DNA of 61,669 bases from Acidobacteriota bacterium (GTDB lineage Bacteria > Acidobacteriota > JAAYUB01), in NCBI GenBank assembly GCA_018001935.1, contig JAGNHB010000030.1, forward strand, positions 1 to 61,669, read 5' to 3'. The position numbers were made by a program, and so were the translations under genes. Shown here one piece after another: positions 35,464 to 45,083 of the stretch. The notes under the pieces were generated by a model that saw nothing but the letters and a program-made list of their open reading frames with translations, was not told the DNA's origin and did not search any database. Numbering within the stretch: position 1 is the first letter of the stretch; each line of letters starts with the position of its first letter.

Positions 35464-38400
35464 ATGGGGAAGGGGTTTGCCGTCGTCGCGGGCGTGGTGG
35501 TCCTGGTCTGCTCCTGCCCCGCCGGGGGGCGGGCGGCCGTCCCCGAGCCGGAACGGGCGGCCCTGATCGCCCTCTACAATGCCACCGGCGGCGACGGCTG
35601 GCTCGACAACACCGGCTGGAAGACACCCCCCCTGGCCCCCGACGGCTTCGCCCAGCCCGGGACGGAGGGGTCCTGGTACGGGGTGACGCTGAGCGGCGAG
35701 GACCATGTCATCGACCTCAGCCTGGCCGGCAATCATCTGGCCGGGGTCATCCCTTCCAGCATCGGGAATTTCCCCGAGCTGACCGGGCTGAATTTCAACA
35801 CGAACCAGCTCGCCGGGCAGGTCCCGACCGAAATCGGTCAGTTGACCCAGCTCGTCACTCTCTCGGCCGCTGACAACCAGCTGTCGGGACCGTTGCCGGC
35901 TTCCATGGGCAACCTGACCCATCTGCGCGGGATCACGCTCCACTGGAACCGGCTGAGCGGCCCCATCCCGGACAGTTTCGGCAACCTGGCCGCCCTGGAG
36001 ATGCTGTCGATCTGGTCGAACCAGCTTTCGGGGCCGCTTCCGGGCAGCCTCGCCAACCTGGTGGCGCTCAAGGCCTTGATCCTCAACGATAACCAGCTGA
36101 CCGGGCCCATCCCCGCCTGGATCGGCAGCCTGCCGATTCTCCAGCACCTCCAGGTGGACAACAACCTTTTCGAGGGAGGGCCGTTCCCCGCCCACATCCG
36201 GAACCTCCGGGAACTCGTCACCCTGGGCCTGACGGGCTGTGGCCTCGCCGGGAGCATCCCGGAATGGATCGGTGAACTCAACAAACTGGAAACCCTTCAC
36301 CTGTCCGCCAACCTGCTCGCCGGACCGATCCCGGACTCAATGAACAACTTGTCCCATTTACGGGACCTGAGACTGGGCAACAACGACCTGACCGGTGTCA
36401 TCCCCTCGGCACTCGGTTCATTTGCAGATCTGACCTGGCTGGACCTGGGCGGCAACGACCTCTCCGGCCCTATCCCTCCCGGGCTGGGGAACCTGACCGG
36501 GCTGCTCTGCCTGAACCTCGGCGGCGGCAACAGCTTGACGGGTGGTGACGTTCTGGCTTCCCTCACCGGCCTGACCGCCCTGACGAACCTGACGCTCGAC
36601 GGGTGCGGCCTGACCGGCGAAATCCCCGCCGCCCTCGGTCAATTGAGCCAGTTGACGGAGTTGAACCTGGGGAACAACGACCTTTCCGGGCCGATTCCGG
36701 CCTCCCTGGGCCAATTGACGCAGTTGGGGAGGCTCAGGCTCCAGGGCAATCGCTTATACGGGCCCATTCCTCCCCAGTTGGGCAATCTGTCCCTGCTGAC
36801 CTACCTGGGCCTCGAGAACAACCGGCTTTCCGGGCCGATCCCCCCTGAACTCGGGTCCCTGCCGAACCTGACCGGCCTTGACCTGAGCGGCAACCAATTG
36901 TCCGGGAGCATTCCCGCGGGGCTGGGCAACCTGGGGGAACTGCGCACCCTGGCCCTCGGCGGGAACGCGCTCAGCGGCGCCATCCCGCCGGAACTCGGCA
37001 ATCTCCGCAAGCTGAACAGCCTCGTCCTGGACAACAACCTTCTCTCGGGGAGCATTCCGGTTTCCTTCGGCGATCTGACCGAGCTGGGTTCAATCGTTCT
37101 GAGCTATAACCAGTTGAGCGGCCCCCTCCCGTCGAGTCTCGGGAACCTGGACAAGCTGCTGTGGCTGTCCCTGGACCACAACCGGTTGTCCGGCGACATT
37201 CCCGTCACGATCGCGCAGCTGGGCTCCCTCGAGACCTTGAACCTCGCTTCCAACGAGTTCTCGGGGACGGTCCCGCCCGGCTTGGCCCAACTGACGAATG
37301 CGAAACAGATCAACCTCGGCTGGAATCAGCTGAGCGGCCCCCTTCCGCCCGAGTTGGGTCAGATGACGTGGCTGCAGGATGTGCGCATCGATCACAACCG
37401 CCTGACGGGGCCGCTCCCCCCGGAAATCGGCGGGATGACCGGGCTTCGCGTCCTCGGCCTGGACAGCAATGCCCTGCAGGGGCCGGTGCCCGCGACCCTG
37501 GTGCAGCTCTCCAACCTGCAGGGCCTGGGCCTGTATTGGAACGCTCTGTACTCCAACGATCCGGCTGTGTACGCTTTTATCAACAGTTTCTCCGGCCAGG
37601 GAGATTGGTACGGCTGGGAGACTATCCCGCCCGCAGGCTTTCATACGGAGACGGCCAGCGGGAATTTTGTTCGGCTGGCCTGGGTCGCGCATCCTTACCA
37701 GGGCGGTGTGACAGGGTATGAGATCGAACAAGCGCTCTCCCAGGGCGGTCCGTTCACTCCATTCGAATCCTTCGACAACCACGGCGTGAATGCGACGTCC
37801 CGCTGCGCCTGCTCGGAAGAGACGCGGTATTACCGGATCCGGAGCTACTGCGAACCGATCGAGTTCAACCCGAACTGGCGCTACAGCGACTGGAGCCCGG
37901 TGGTGGAGGTCCCCGCCTCGCCGCCGCCGTCCGGCACCCTCACGGTCTACCACGACCCGGCGCAGCAGGGCCACGTGGAGCCGGGCGGGGGGGCGCAGGT
38001 GCTGCCGGCCAGCTACCTGACCTTCGCCGTGCCGCCGGAGGCGCTCGCCCACGTCACGGCGGCGAACCCGGCGGTGATCCAGGTGTCGCTGCCGGCGGGG
38101 GCCGCCCTGAGCCAGACCCTGGCGGACGGCTGGACCGACACCGACGCCCCGCTCGCCCAGGGGGGCTTCACGGTGCGGGACCTGGCGGTGTCGGAGTACA
38201 TGCTGACGGGGAACGACCGCCCGCAGGCGACGGGGACGCCCGTCCCTGCGGGGATCGGCGAGCACGCGGTGCAGCTGTTGCGCTACGTGGCGGGGGAGCA
38301 CGCGCTGTGGGTCCGGGTCACCGAGAGCACGTCGGGATGGGCTCCCTCGCAGCCCAACCGCTTCCTGGGCTTCACCCTCGGCCTGGGCACGGGGGTGTGG

Positions 38401-40986
38401 CCCCCGAACGGGTCGAGCAACCTGGGGCCGGCGGGGCAGCACGCCCAGTACACCACGCTGTTTTTCGCGGACCTGACGGACTTCGCCTTCGGGGTGGACG
38501 GGCATTTCCCGGTGTCGCTGTGCGCCTTCCGGCAACGGGACTGGGCTCCAGCCGGGGTGGCCATCGCGCCGTCGTGCCCCAGCCTGTTCACCCAGGAGGC
38601 CGGGAAGGCGGGGGGCGGCGCCTCGGCGGTGGCGCCGTCGCTGACGTCACTGGACACCGCCGACGTCAACGGCGACGGGTACCTGGACATGGTCTCGGTG
38701 GACCAGGCGCCGCGGCTGCTTCACTGGGCCTGCGGCCGGGCGGACGGAACGTGGCCGGAGTACGAGACGCTGGACCTGACGCCGGTGGCGCCGGTGACGG
38801 TGACCCTGGGGGACGTGACGGGGGACGGCCGCCCGGATGTGCTGGTGTCGGACACGGCGGGGGTGCTCCACGTGTACCCGTGGGCGGAGGTGTTCGGCGC
38901 GGCCCCAAAGGGCGGCAAACCGCGGGCGGCGTGGACGGCCCGGCTGGCGGGGACGCCGGGGGAAGCCGTGCTGGCGGACGTGAACCGGGACCTTCAGAAG
39001 GAATACCTCTTCACCGACCCGGCGGGCGGCTGCCTGACGGTGATGTCGGGGCCGAAGTTCGCGACGGCGCGGCACTACGCGACGGGGAACGACCCGCGGT
39101 GGCTGACGCTGGGGGATTTCGACGGTGATGGCTGGACGGACGCGGCGGTGGCGCGGGTGGCGACGCCCGCGCTCGCGGTCCTGCTGAACGACGGGGCGGG
39201 TCTCTTCATGGCGCCGGCGGGGCTGTCGCTGGCGGCGGCGCCGGTGGACCTGGGGTCGGGGGACTTCAACCGGGACGGACGGAAGGACCTGGTGGTGCTG
39301 ACCGCGGCGGACAAGGCCCTCAACGCGTTCCTGTCCCAGCCCGGCGGGATTTTCGGCGCGGGGGCCTCGTCGTCGATCGTGTTCACGTCCACGCCGGCGG
39401 CCCTGCAAGTGGAGAACTTCGACGGGATAAACGGGGCGGACGTGCTGGTGGGTTTTTCGGACGACGCCACGCTGGCGCTGTGCACGACGGATGCGTCGGG
39501 GACGCTGACGCGGACGGCGGACCTGGCGACGGCGGGGAACGTGCTGGCCGACCCGCTGAACGGCACGGCGACCCTCCAGCCCGACGGGGTCCTGGCCCTG
39601 GCGGCGGGGACCACCGTGGGCGGGGTGTCGTCTGAGCAGGGGGTGGCGATGCTCCAGCTGCGGGACACGGGCGTCTGGAACCTGCCGCAGAGCCTGGAAC
39701 TGTCCTTCGGCGTGGTGAACACGGGGAGCACGGAGGCGCTACTGACGGCGGAGGTGTACGACGACCTGACCGGCGCAGTGAAGGGGGCCGGGACGGTGGT
39801 GCTGCCGCCCGGGGCGCAGAGCGCGCGGTACGTGAAGGAAGTGGTGGGGACGGCGGCGGAGCTGGCGAACCGCTGGGCGCGCTGCTGGTTGACGGCGTCC
39901 GGGGTGGTCGGCTTCTGGCTGGTGAACCGCTGGACGGACACGGTCTACGTGGACGGCGGCCGGGTGCAGGACGCGAGGGAAGCGCGGACGGAGTTGGTTT
40001 TCCCGGTGATGGCCGTTTCGGGGGGTCGGAAGACGACGGTGCTCCTGCTGAACCCGAACCGGGGAGAGGCCCGGGTGAGCGGGCAGTTGATCGGCCCGGA
40101 CGGGGCGGCGAAGGGGGAACCGCTTCCCCTGCTGCTGTCGGGGCTTGGCCGGAAGGTCCTGGACGTGGGGGCGGCTTTCCCCGGGGCGTCGGAGAGCGAC
40201 TGGCTGCGGGTGCGCTCCGACCAGGGCCTGCTGGGGACGACGCTTTTCGGCCCCCCCCAGGCGATGGCGTGCGCCGAGGCCCTGCCGGTGACGGGGGAAG
40301 GCGGGGCGCTGTACAGCCCCCACGCGGCGAGCGGGGACTTCGGGGTGGTGTACGCCTCGGAGCTGTCCCTGGTGAACCCGGGGGCGGCGGCGGTGACGGC
40401 CGGGGTGGAACTGCGGGACGACGCGGGGGGGCAACTGGCGTCGGGGAGCGTGTCCATCCCGGCGGGTGGAAAGGCACGGCTCGACGTGGGAACGTTCTTC
40501 GGCCTGAGCGGGGCGGTGACGGGGTACCTTCGGGTGATCCCGGACGGAGACGCGGAACTGCTCGGGAGCATTGTTTTCGGGGAGACGGGTGAGCAGGGGC
40601 GATTCCTGAGCTGTCTGCCGCTGGTGCGGTGCGGGGCGCCGCGCCAGGTGATGGCGCACATCGCCAACGGGGAGGTGGCGGGGATCCGCTTCGCCACGGG
40701 CCTGGCCGTGCTCAACACGTTCGAGGACAGCCAGGTCGTGACGCCCGTGACGCTGACGGCCTGGAACAGCCTGGGGCTGCCCTTGGGTGAATACGTGATC
40801 CACCTGCCGGGGAAGAACCGGGCGGTGTTTTACCTGGACCAGGTGATCCCGGGGTTGCCGGACCTGTTCGGGGGTTACCTGAGGCTGGAGACGCCGCCTT
40901 CGTCCACGGGAATCGCGGCCTACGAGCTGTTCCACGACGGCGCCCTGCAGTTTCTCAGCGCGGTGCCGGCGGTGGCCTTGCCTTGA
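35464..40986 (+). CDS. Giant surface protein with plant-type leucine-rich repeats and VCBS/FG-GAP repeats
   Basis: An 1840-residue exported protein. Residues 1-25 are a signal peptide. Residues 30-75 (ALIALYNATGGDGWLDNTGW) are the cap common before bacterial LRRs. About 25 LRRs of 24 residues follow (about 80-690), with consensus LxxLxLxxNxLSGPIPxxLGNL, the plant-receptor subtype. A fibronectin-like module covers about 720-815, and VCBS/FG-GAP Ca-binding blades cover about 1060-1310 (DVNGDGYLDM, DVTGDGRPDV, DFDGDGWTDA, DFNRDGRKDL). A C-terminal region (about 1395-1840) repeats a beta module with VFPVMAVSGGRKTTVLLLNP-type strands. The composition suggests adhesion or ligand capture at the cell surface. 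No sortase, CTERM or T9SS signal is evident at the C-terminus. Confidence 0.85.
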   Translation: MGKGFAVVAGVVVLVCSCPAGGRAAVPEPERAALIALYNATGGDGWLDNTGWKTPPLAPDGFAQPGTEGSWYGVTLSGEDHVIDLSLAGNHLAGVIPSSIGNFPELTGLNFNTNQLAGQVPTEIGQLTQLVTLSAADNQLSGPLPASMGNLTHLRGITLHWNRLSGPIPDSFGNLAALEMLSIWSNQLSGPLPGSLANLVALKALILNDNQLTGPIPAWIGSLPILQHLQVDNNLFEGGPFPAHIRNLRELVTLGLTGCGLAGSIPEWIGELNKLETLHLSANLLAGPIPDSMNNLSHLRDLRLGNNDLTGVIPSALGSFADLTWLDLGGNDLSGPIPPGLGNLTGLLCLNLGGGNSLTGGDVLASLTGLTALTNLTLDGCGLTGEIPAALGQLSQLTELNLGNNDLSGPIPASLGQLTQLGRLRLQGNRLYGPIPPQLGNLSLLTYLGLENNRLSGPIPPELGSLPNLTGLDLSGNQLSGSIPAGLGNLGELRTLALGGNALSGAIPPELGNLRKLNSLVLDNNLLSGSIPVSFGDLTELGSIVLSYNQLSGPLPSSLGNLDKLLWLSLDHNRLSGDIPVTIAQLGSLETLNLASNEFSGTVPPGLAQLTNAKQINLGWNQLSGPLPPELGQMTWLQDVRIDHNRLTGPLPPEIGGMTGLRVLGLDSNALQGPVPATLVQLSNLQGLGLYWNALYSNDPAVYAFINSFSGQGDWYGWETIPPAGFHTETASGNFVRLAWVAHPYQGGVTGYEIEQALSQGGPFTPFESFDNHGVNATSRCACSEETRYYRIRSYCEPIEFNPNWRYSDWSPVVEVPASPPPSGTLTVYHDPAQQGHVEPGGGAQVLPASYLTFAVPPEALAHVTAANPAVIQVSLPAGAALSQTLADGWTDTDAPLAQGGFTVRDLAVSEYMLTGNDRPQATGTPVPAGIGEHAVQLLRYVAGEHALWVRVTESTSGWAPSQPNRFLGFTLGLGTGVWPPNGSSNLGPAGQHAQYTTLFFADLTDFAFGVDGHFPVSLCAFRQRDWAPAGVAIAPSCPSLFTQEAGKAGGGASAVAPSLTSLDTADVNGDGYLDMVSVDQAPRLLHWACGRADGTWPEYETLDLTPVAPVTVTLGDVTGDGRPDVLVSDTAGVLHVYPWAEVFGAAPKGGKPRAAWTARLAGTPGEAVLADVNRDLQKEYLFTDPAGGCLTVMSGPKFATARHYATGNDPRWLTLGDFDGDGWTDAAVARVATPALAVLLNDGAGLFMAPAGLSLAAAPVDLGSGDFNRDGRKDLVVLTAADKALNAFLSQPGGIFGAGASSSIVFTSTPAALQVENFDGINGADVLVGFSDDATLALCTTDASGTLTRTADLATAGNVLADPLNGTATLQPDGVLALAAGTTVGGVSSEQGVAMLQLRDTGVWNLPQSLELSFGVVNTGSTEALLTAEVYDDLTGAVKGAGTVVLPPGAQSARYVKEVVGTAAELANRWARCWLTASGVVGFWLVNRWTDTVYVDGGRVQDAREARTELVFPVMAVSGGRKTTVLLLNPNRGEARVSGQLIGPDGAAKGEPLPLLLSGLGRKVLDVGAAFPGASESDWLRVRSDQGLLGTTLFGPPQAMACAEALPVTGEGGALYSPHAASGDFGVVYASELSLVNPGAAAVTAGVELRDDAGGQLASGSVSIPAGGKARLDVGTFFGLSGAVTGYLRVIPDGDAELLGSIVFGETGEQGRFLSCLPLVRCGAPRQVMAHIANGEVAGIRFATGLAVLNTFEDSQVVTPVTLTAWNSLGLPLGEYVIHLPGKNRAVFYLDQVIPGLPDLFGGYLRLETPPSSTGIAAYELFHDGALQFLSAVPAVALP

Positions 40987-41037
40987 ACCCCGGGGGCTGC
41001 CGGGGGACACCCGTCCGAAACCACGGCTGCACACCGG

Positions 41038-41066
41038 TTGACTTTTCCTGCGGTACCGGCTATGTT
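41038..41066 (+). promoter_or_regulatory. Predicted promoter of the YfhO-like gene
   Basis: TTGACT (41038-41043), a 17-base spacer and TATGTT (41061-41066). Confidence 0.6.
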
Positions 41067-41146
41067 CCCTGCATCGGTCTCCGGGGGAGCGGGAAGACTC
41101 CCGGCTGCGTCCCGCACGGACACCGATGAAGGAGGCGTCCTCTCCC

Positions 41147-43567
41147 ATGGCGGATGCGGGGATTCCCGGCGGCTTCGGGACCGGCGCGCCCCGGCGGTGG
41201 GCGGGTCTGCGCGAGAGCGCGCTGTCCCCGGCCCGGGGCGCCGGTTTCGCCCTCCTGCTCGCACTGCTGCTCGCCGCGCTCTTCCTCCCGGTGCTCCGGG
41301 GCTCCGACTCCCTCTTCGCCCGGGACCTCTTCAACTTTCACTACCCCCTCTGGAAGGCGACGGCCGACAGCTTCCGGACATCGGGCGAGATCCCGCTCTG
41401 GAACCCCCTCCTCAACTTCGGCCAGAACGCCGCCGGAAACCCCAACTACCTCCTGTTCTACCCGCCGGCCTGGATCCGCTTCGTTCTCGAGCCGCTGGCC
41501 GCCCTGAACCTTTTCATCGTTTTGCACCTTTTCCTCGGCGGCCTGGCCTTCCGCGCGCTCCTGCGACGGTGGGGCGCCGACGGGGCGGCGGCGGGGTGGG
41601 GAGGCGCCGCGTACGCCCTGGGCGGCGTGGCCCTGTCCCTGACCTGTCTCCTGACGCTCGTGCCCTGGGTTTTTCTTTCGCCCCTGGCCTGCCTCGCCCT
41701 GGAGGGGGTGCTCAAGCGCCCCGGCCCCGGGCCCGCGGCCCGCCTGGCCCTGGTTTTGTCCCTCACGGTGACCGTGTTCGAACCGCTGCTGGCCTTCGGT
41801 TTGGGCCTGGGTCTCCTCGGGCGCCTGGGGATTCACCTGGGCCGTGTCGGGCGCGAAGGAAGCCCGGGGCGACTGGCCCTGGCGCTGGCGGGGGCGCTGC
41901 TGACGGCGGGGGTGATCACGCAGCCCCTGCTGCGCGAAGGGGCGCGGACCCTGGCCGCGAGCCCCCGGACCCTCGACGCCGGGTCGGAGACGGCGCTCTA
42001 CAGCCGTCACCCGAAGATGTTGCACGCCCTGTTCGTGCCGAACCCGTTCTCCGTCTCCTTCGGGATGGAGCGGACGTACCGGGGCGGGGAGTACACCGAG
42101 GGGCAGGAACCCTACCTCGTGTCCCTCTTCGTGGGCGCCTCCGCGCTGATCCTCGGGGTGGTCGCCCTGTCCGGCCGCCGTCGCGGGGCGGCCCTCGCGC
42201 TGCTGGCGGCCTTCCTCGCCTTCTGCCTGCTCGCCCTGGGGACCCGGGCCCCCCTGCTGGGGAACTGGGTCCAGGGCCTGCCGCTGCTGAACCAGGCCCG
42301 GTACCCGGACAAGCTCATGTTCTTCGCCGCCTTCGCCTGGACGGCCCTGGCCACCCTCGGCCTGTCACGGGTACGATCCGGCGGCGGCGGGGAAGGGGGA
42401 GGCGGCGCACCCCGCCGGTTCACCATCCTCCTGGGGCTTGCCCTCTTCATGGCCGTGGTCGGGGTTTCCCTCCGGGTCCCCGGGAGTTCGGCCGCTTCCC
42501 TCTGGCCGGTCCCTGCGCTGGCCGTGGCCGGGGTCGCGGCGCTCCTGCTGTTCCCCGGGAGGGGAGGATACCGGCCCTGGGCCCTTCCCCTGGCCGGCGC
42601 CCTGTTGCTGGCGGAACTGGTCGTCGGCAACCGTTTCGCCGTTCCCTTCGGGCCCCGGGTGGTCTTTCTCGAGAAGGTCCCCATCCTGGAGGCGGTCCGG
42701 TCCGCGGAGGGCGGCTTTTCGGCCTCCCGGCTGGCGGTGGAGGGGTTTCCGACAGGGGTTCGGTACGCCGGGAAGACCGACAGCCTGATCTGGTACTACC
42801 GGGCCCTTCGGCAGTCGGGGACGCCGTATCCCGGGTTCACCGAGGGGGCCGGCTACGGCTTCGACTTCGTCTTCGACCGCCTGGACCCGCTGGGGGCCGC
42901 CGCGTTCCGGGAAGCGAGCCTCGCCCTGCCGTTCGACGCGAGGCTGCGGCTCTACGCCGCCGCCGGCGTGCGGTGGCTCCTGTCGCCGATCCCCCACGAG
43001 CACCCCGGGCTCGAGCGCATCGGGCTGTACCCCACGGGGGCGACTTACCTCTATGCCCTCTACCGGGTGAACGCCGGGCAGGGACGGGCGGTGGTGAAGA
43101 CGGCCGCCGCCCCGCCGCCCCCGGGTGACCCGCCGCTGCAGTCCCTGCTCGGGGCGGGGGACGCGCTGGCCTGGGTCCCGGGGCGCTTCGCGGGCGAGGC
43201 CCGGCGCTTGGGGCCCCCGGGAAAGGGCGCCTACCCCGGCGGCATCCGCGACGACGGCTTCAACCGGGTCGAGGTGACGACCGACGCTCCCGCGGCGGGT
43301 GTCCTCGTGTTGCGGGACGCCTACGACCCGGGTTGGACCGCGTGGGTGGACGGCCGGGAGGCGCCCGTGTTCCCGGCGGACTACATCTTCCGGGGCGTGT
43401 TCGTGAGTGCCGGGAGGCACCGGGTCCGTTTCGAGTTCCACCCCCCCGGCTGGGGGTGGATGGTCCCCCTCTCCCTTGCCGCCCTCGCCGCGACCCTCTG
43501 CCTCGCCTTCCTTCACCGGACATCTGCGGTTCCCCGCCGGGCGGGCTTCGGGGAGGATACGAAGTAA
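41147..43567 (+). CDS. YfhO-like polytopic membrane protein
   Basis: An 806-residue inner-membrane protein with about twelve hydrophobic segments (for example FALLLALLLAALFLPVL, ALILGVVALSG, LALFMAVVGVSL), a large extracytoplasmic part near 500-770 and a final helix. The first loop DLFNFHYPLWKATAD and the closing YDPGWTAWVDG then FRGVFVSAGRHRV are typical of the YfhO family, which is related to GT-C glycosyltransferases. In Firmicutes a family member glycosylates lipoteichoic acid; the role here is unknown. I prefer ATG 41147 because the upstream ATG (41126) overlaps the GAAGGAGG ribosome-binding site. Confidence 0.8.
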   Translation: MADAGIPGGFGTGAPRRWAGLRESALSPARGAGFALLLALLLAALFLPVLRGSDSLFARDLFNFHYPLWKATADSFRTSGEIPLWNPLLNFGQNAAGNPNYLLFYPPAWIRFVLEPLAALNLFIVLHLFLGGLAFRALLRRWGADGAAAGWGGAAYALGGVALSLTCLLTLVPWVFLSPLACLALEGVLKRPGPGPAARLALVLSLTVTVFEPLLAFGLGLGLLGRLGIHLGRVGREGSPGRLALALAGALLTAGVITQPLLREGARTLAASPRTLDAGSETALYSRHPKMLHALFVPNPFSVSFGMERTYRGGEYTEGQEPYLVSLFVGASALILGVVALSGRRRGAALALLAAFLAFCLLALGTRAPLLGNWVQGLPLLNQARYPDKLMFFAAFAWTALATLGLSRVRSGGGGEGGGGAPRRFTILLGLALFMAVVGVSLRVPGSSAASLWPVPALAVAGVAALLLFPGRGGYRPWALPLAGALLLAELVVGNRFAVPFGPRVVFLEKVPILEAVRSAEGGFSASRLAVEGFPTGVRYAGKTDSLIWYYRALRQSGTPYPGFTEGAGYGFDFVFDRLDPLGAAAFREASLALPFDARLRLYAAAGVRWLLSPIPHEHPGLERIGLYPTGATYLYALYRVNAGQGRAVVKTAAAPPPPGDPPLQSLLGAGDALAWVPGRFAGEARRLGPPGKGAYPGGIRDDGFNRVEVTTDAPAAGVLVLRDAYDPGWTAWVDGREAPVFPADYIFRGVFVSAGRHRVRFEFHPPGWGWMVPLSLAALAATLCLAFLHRTSAVPRRAGFGEDTK

Positions 43568-43747
43568 CATCTTTTTTCAGAACTCGTTGCAATCGATCCC
43601 CCCGCGGCGCCCGACCGCCACAAACCGACATTTTTCCCGGTTCCCTGGCCGTGTCCCCCGCGATAGACTCCATCCTGAGGGGAGGCGTGACGTTCCGGAA
43701 AGGGAGAGACCCCGAGAACGGCCAGGCGCCTTGCCGAAGGAGGTAAC

Positions 43748-44257
43748 ATGTCCCCGACCCGTGGAGAGAGGATATTCAACGTCAGCGCCCCGTCGGAAGC
43801 CGGGGGGGCGGGCAAGCCGGGCGGTGCGGTGCGGTGGGCGGTCCCGCTGCTCGCCCTGCTGGTGTGGACCGGCACGGTCTTCGGCGCGATGGCGGGGCTC
43901 GGCGCCAGCATCCGCGGGCAGGTGAGGGACGAGGCCGGCAACGCCCTGGCCGGGGTCCGCGTCCGTCTCGCCCACGCGGGGAAGGGCGTCGTCCGGCAGA
44001 CGCTCACCGACGAGAAAGGGCATTTCCTCTTCGGGAACCTCTTCCTCGAGAGCTACGTGCTGTCCGCCGAACTGGACGGCTACAACGCGGTCTCCCGGGC
44101 GGGGCTGGTCCCGACGGGGGAGGGCGAACTCCGGGTCGATATCGTCCTCCGGCCCGAAGAGGGGGGCGACGGGAACCCTTCCCCCGCCGCCGCCGGACGG
44201 GGTCGGAACGAAGGCCGCGGATCTTCAGGCCTGTCGGCGGATAAGGGACAGCCCTGA
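43748..44257 (+). CDS. Small protein with carboxypeptidase regulatory-like domain
   Basis: A 169-residue protein. The ATG at 43748 is preceded by GAAGGAGGTAAC. A single hydrophobic segment (about 29-48) anchors or exports it. Residues 53-135 form a carboxypeptidase-regulatory-like (prealbumin) beta sandwich: IRGQVRDEAGNALAGVRVRL, TDEKGHFLFGNL, YVLSAELDGYNA. The last 35 residues are Gly/Pro/Ser-rich and disordered. Such domains usually occur in larger envelope proteins, so this may be a free-standing adaptor. The 180-base gap upstream shows no strong promoter. Confidence 0.72.
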   Translation: MSPTRGERIFNVSAPSEAGGAGKPGGAVRWAVPLLALLVWTGTVFGAMAGLGASIRGQVRDEAGNALAGVRVRLAHAGKGVVRQTLTDEKGHFLFGNLFLESYVLSAELDGYNAVSRAGLVPTGEGELRVDIVLRPEEGGDGNPSPAAAGRGRNEGRGSSGLSADKGQP

Positions 44258-44945
44258 GGAGACCTTGGTCGAAAGACAGGAGAAAGGAGACGGCGTTTGG
44301 CCTTTCGAGCTTAATCGGAGACGCCGCTTCTCCGTGCTTTTGTGAGAAACCTACCGGAAGCTTTCTCCCGGCGGGGTGGCTGCCCGGTGAAAACGAGTGT
44401 CCAGACCCCTTGGCCGCCTCCCTGGCGACCCGTTCTTCTTTGCGCCCTGGCGTGATCAAGACCCGGGTCGGCGCTCGCCAAGGCGCCAAGCTCGCAAAGG
44501 AAGACCGCTTTAGCGCCTGTTCGTGTCGCATGCCGCGCCGGCGCCGTCTGCCGCTTCGGCTCAGCCTGTCCTTTCGGTCCCTTTGGTCCTTTGGGTCCCT
44601 TTGTCCTTCGCGCCTGTGTTTGATTTTCCGGAAGACGCGCGGGTGGCGTCGGGGCCGCGCCGCTCCGGCCGCCTGCGCGGCGCGGTCAAAGCGGCGCTCC
44701 GGCAGCCTGCGCGCCGCACTCCGCAAAGCGGCCTTCGCGCCGCACTCCGCAAAGCGGCCTTCGCGTCGATGGAGACGGGGGGGAGATGACGGTGGCCCTG
44801 GCGGTTTCGAGAGCGATTGCATCCGCGGTTTAGCTTCGAGGGCGTGGGCGATGGCGATGGTGGGGGCGGTGGCCCTGGCGGTTTCGAGAGCGATTGCATC
44901 CGCGGTTTAGCTTCGAGGGCGTGGGCGATGGCGATGGTGGGGGCG
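44258..44945. repeat. Repeat-filled intergenic stretch with a 77-base perfect duplication
   Basis: 44458-44500 carries CGCCAAGGCGCCAAGCTCGC. 44690-44728 shares about 38 bases with 34968-35006. 44723-44748 is duplicated next to itself (CCGCACTCCGCAAAGCGGCC, period 26). 44791-44867 is followed by an identical copy at 44868-44944. I see no gene. Confidence 0.75.
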
Positions 44946-45083
44946 GTGGCGATGGCGATACCGATACCGATTGCGATACCGATACCGATACCGACCCCGA
45001 CGACATTTCCTCCGGGCCTACAGCCTACAGCCTACAGCCTACAGCCTACAACCTACAGCCTACAACCTACAGCCTACAGCCTA
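44946..45083 (-). repeat. Composite tandem repeat starting at the helicase stop codon
   Basis: Read with the helicase gene, the TAG stop (45083-45081) opens a run of TAGGCTG/TAGGTTG heptads down to about 45018. The link CCGGAGGAAATGTCGTCGGGG follows as in the metK element (TCCGGAGCATTTTCGTCGGG), then (TATCGG)n to 44946. It is the same composite as 18364-18497. Confidence 0.85.
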
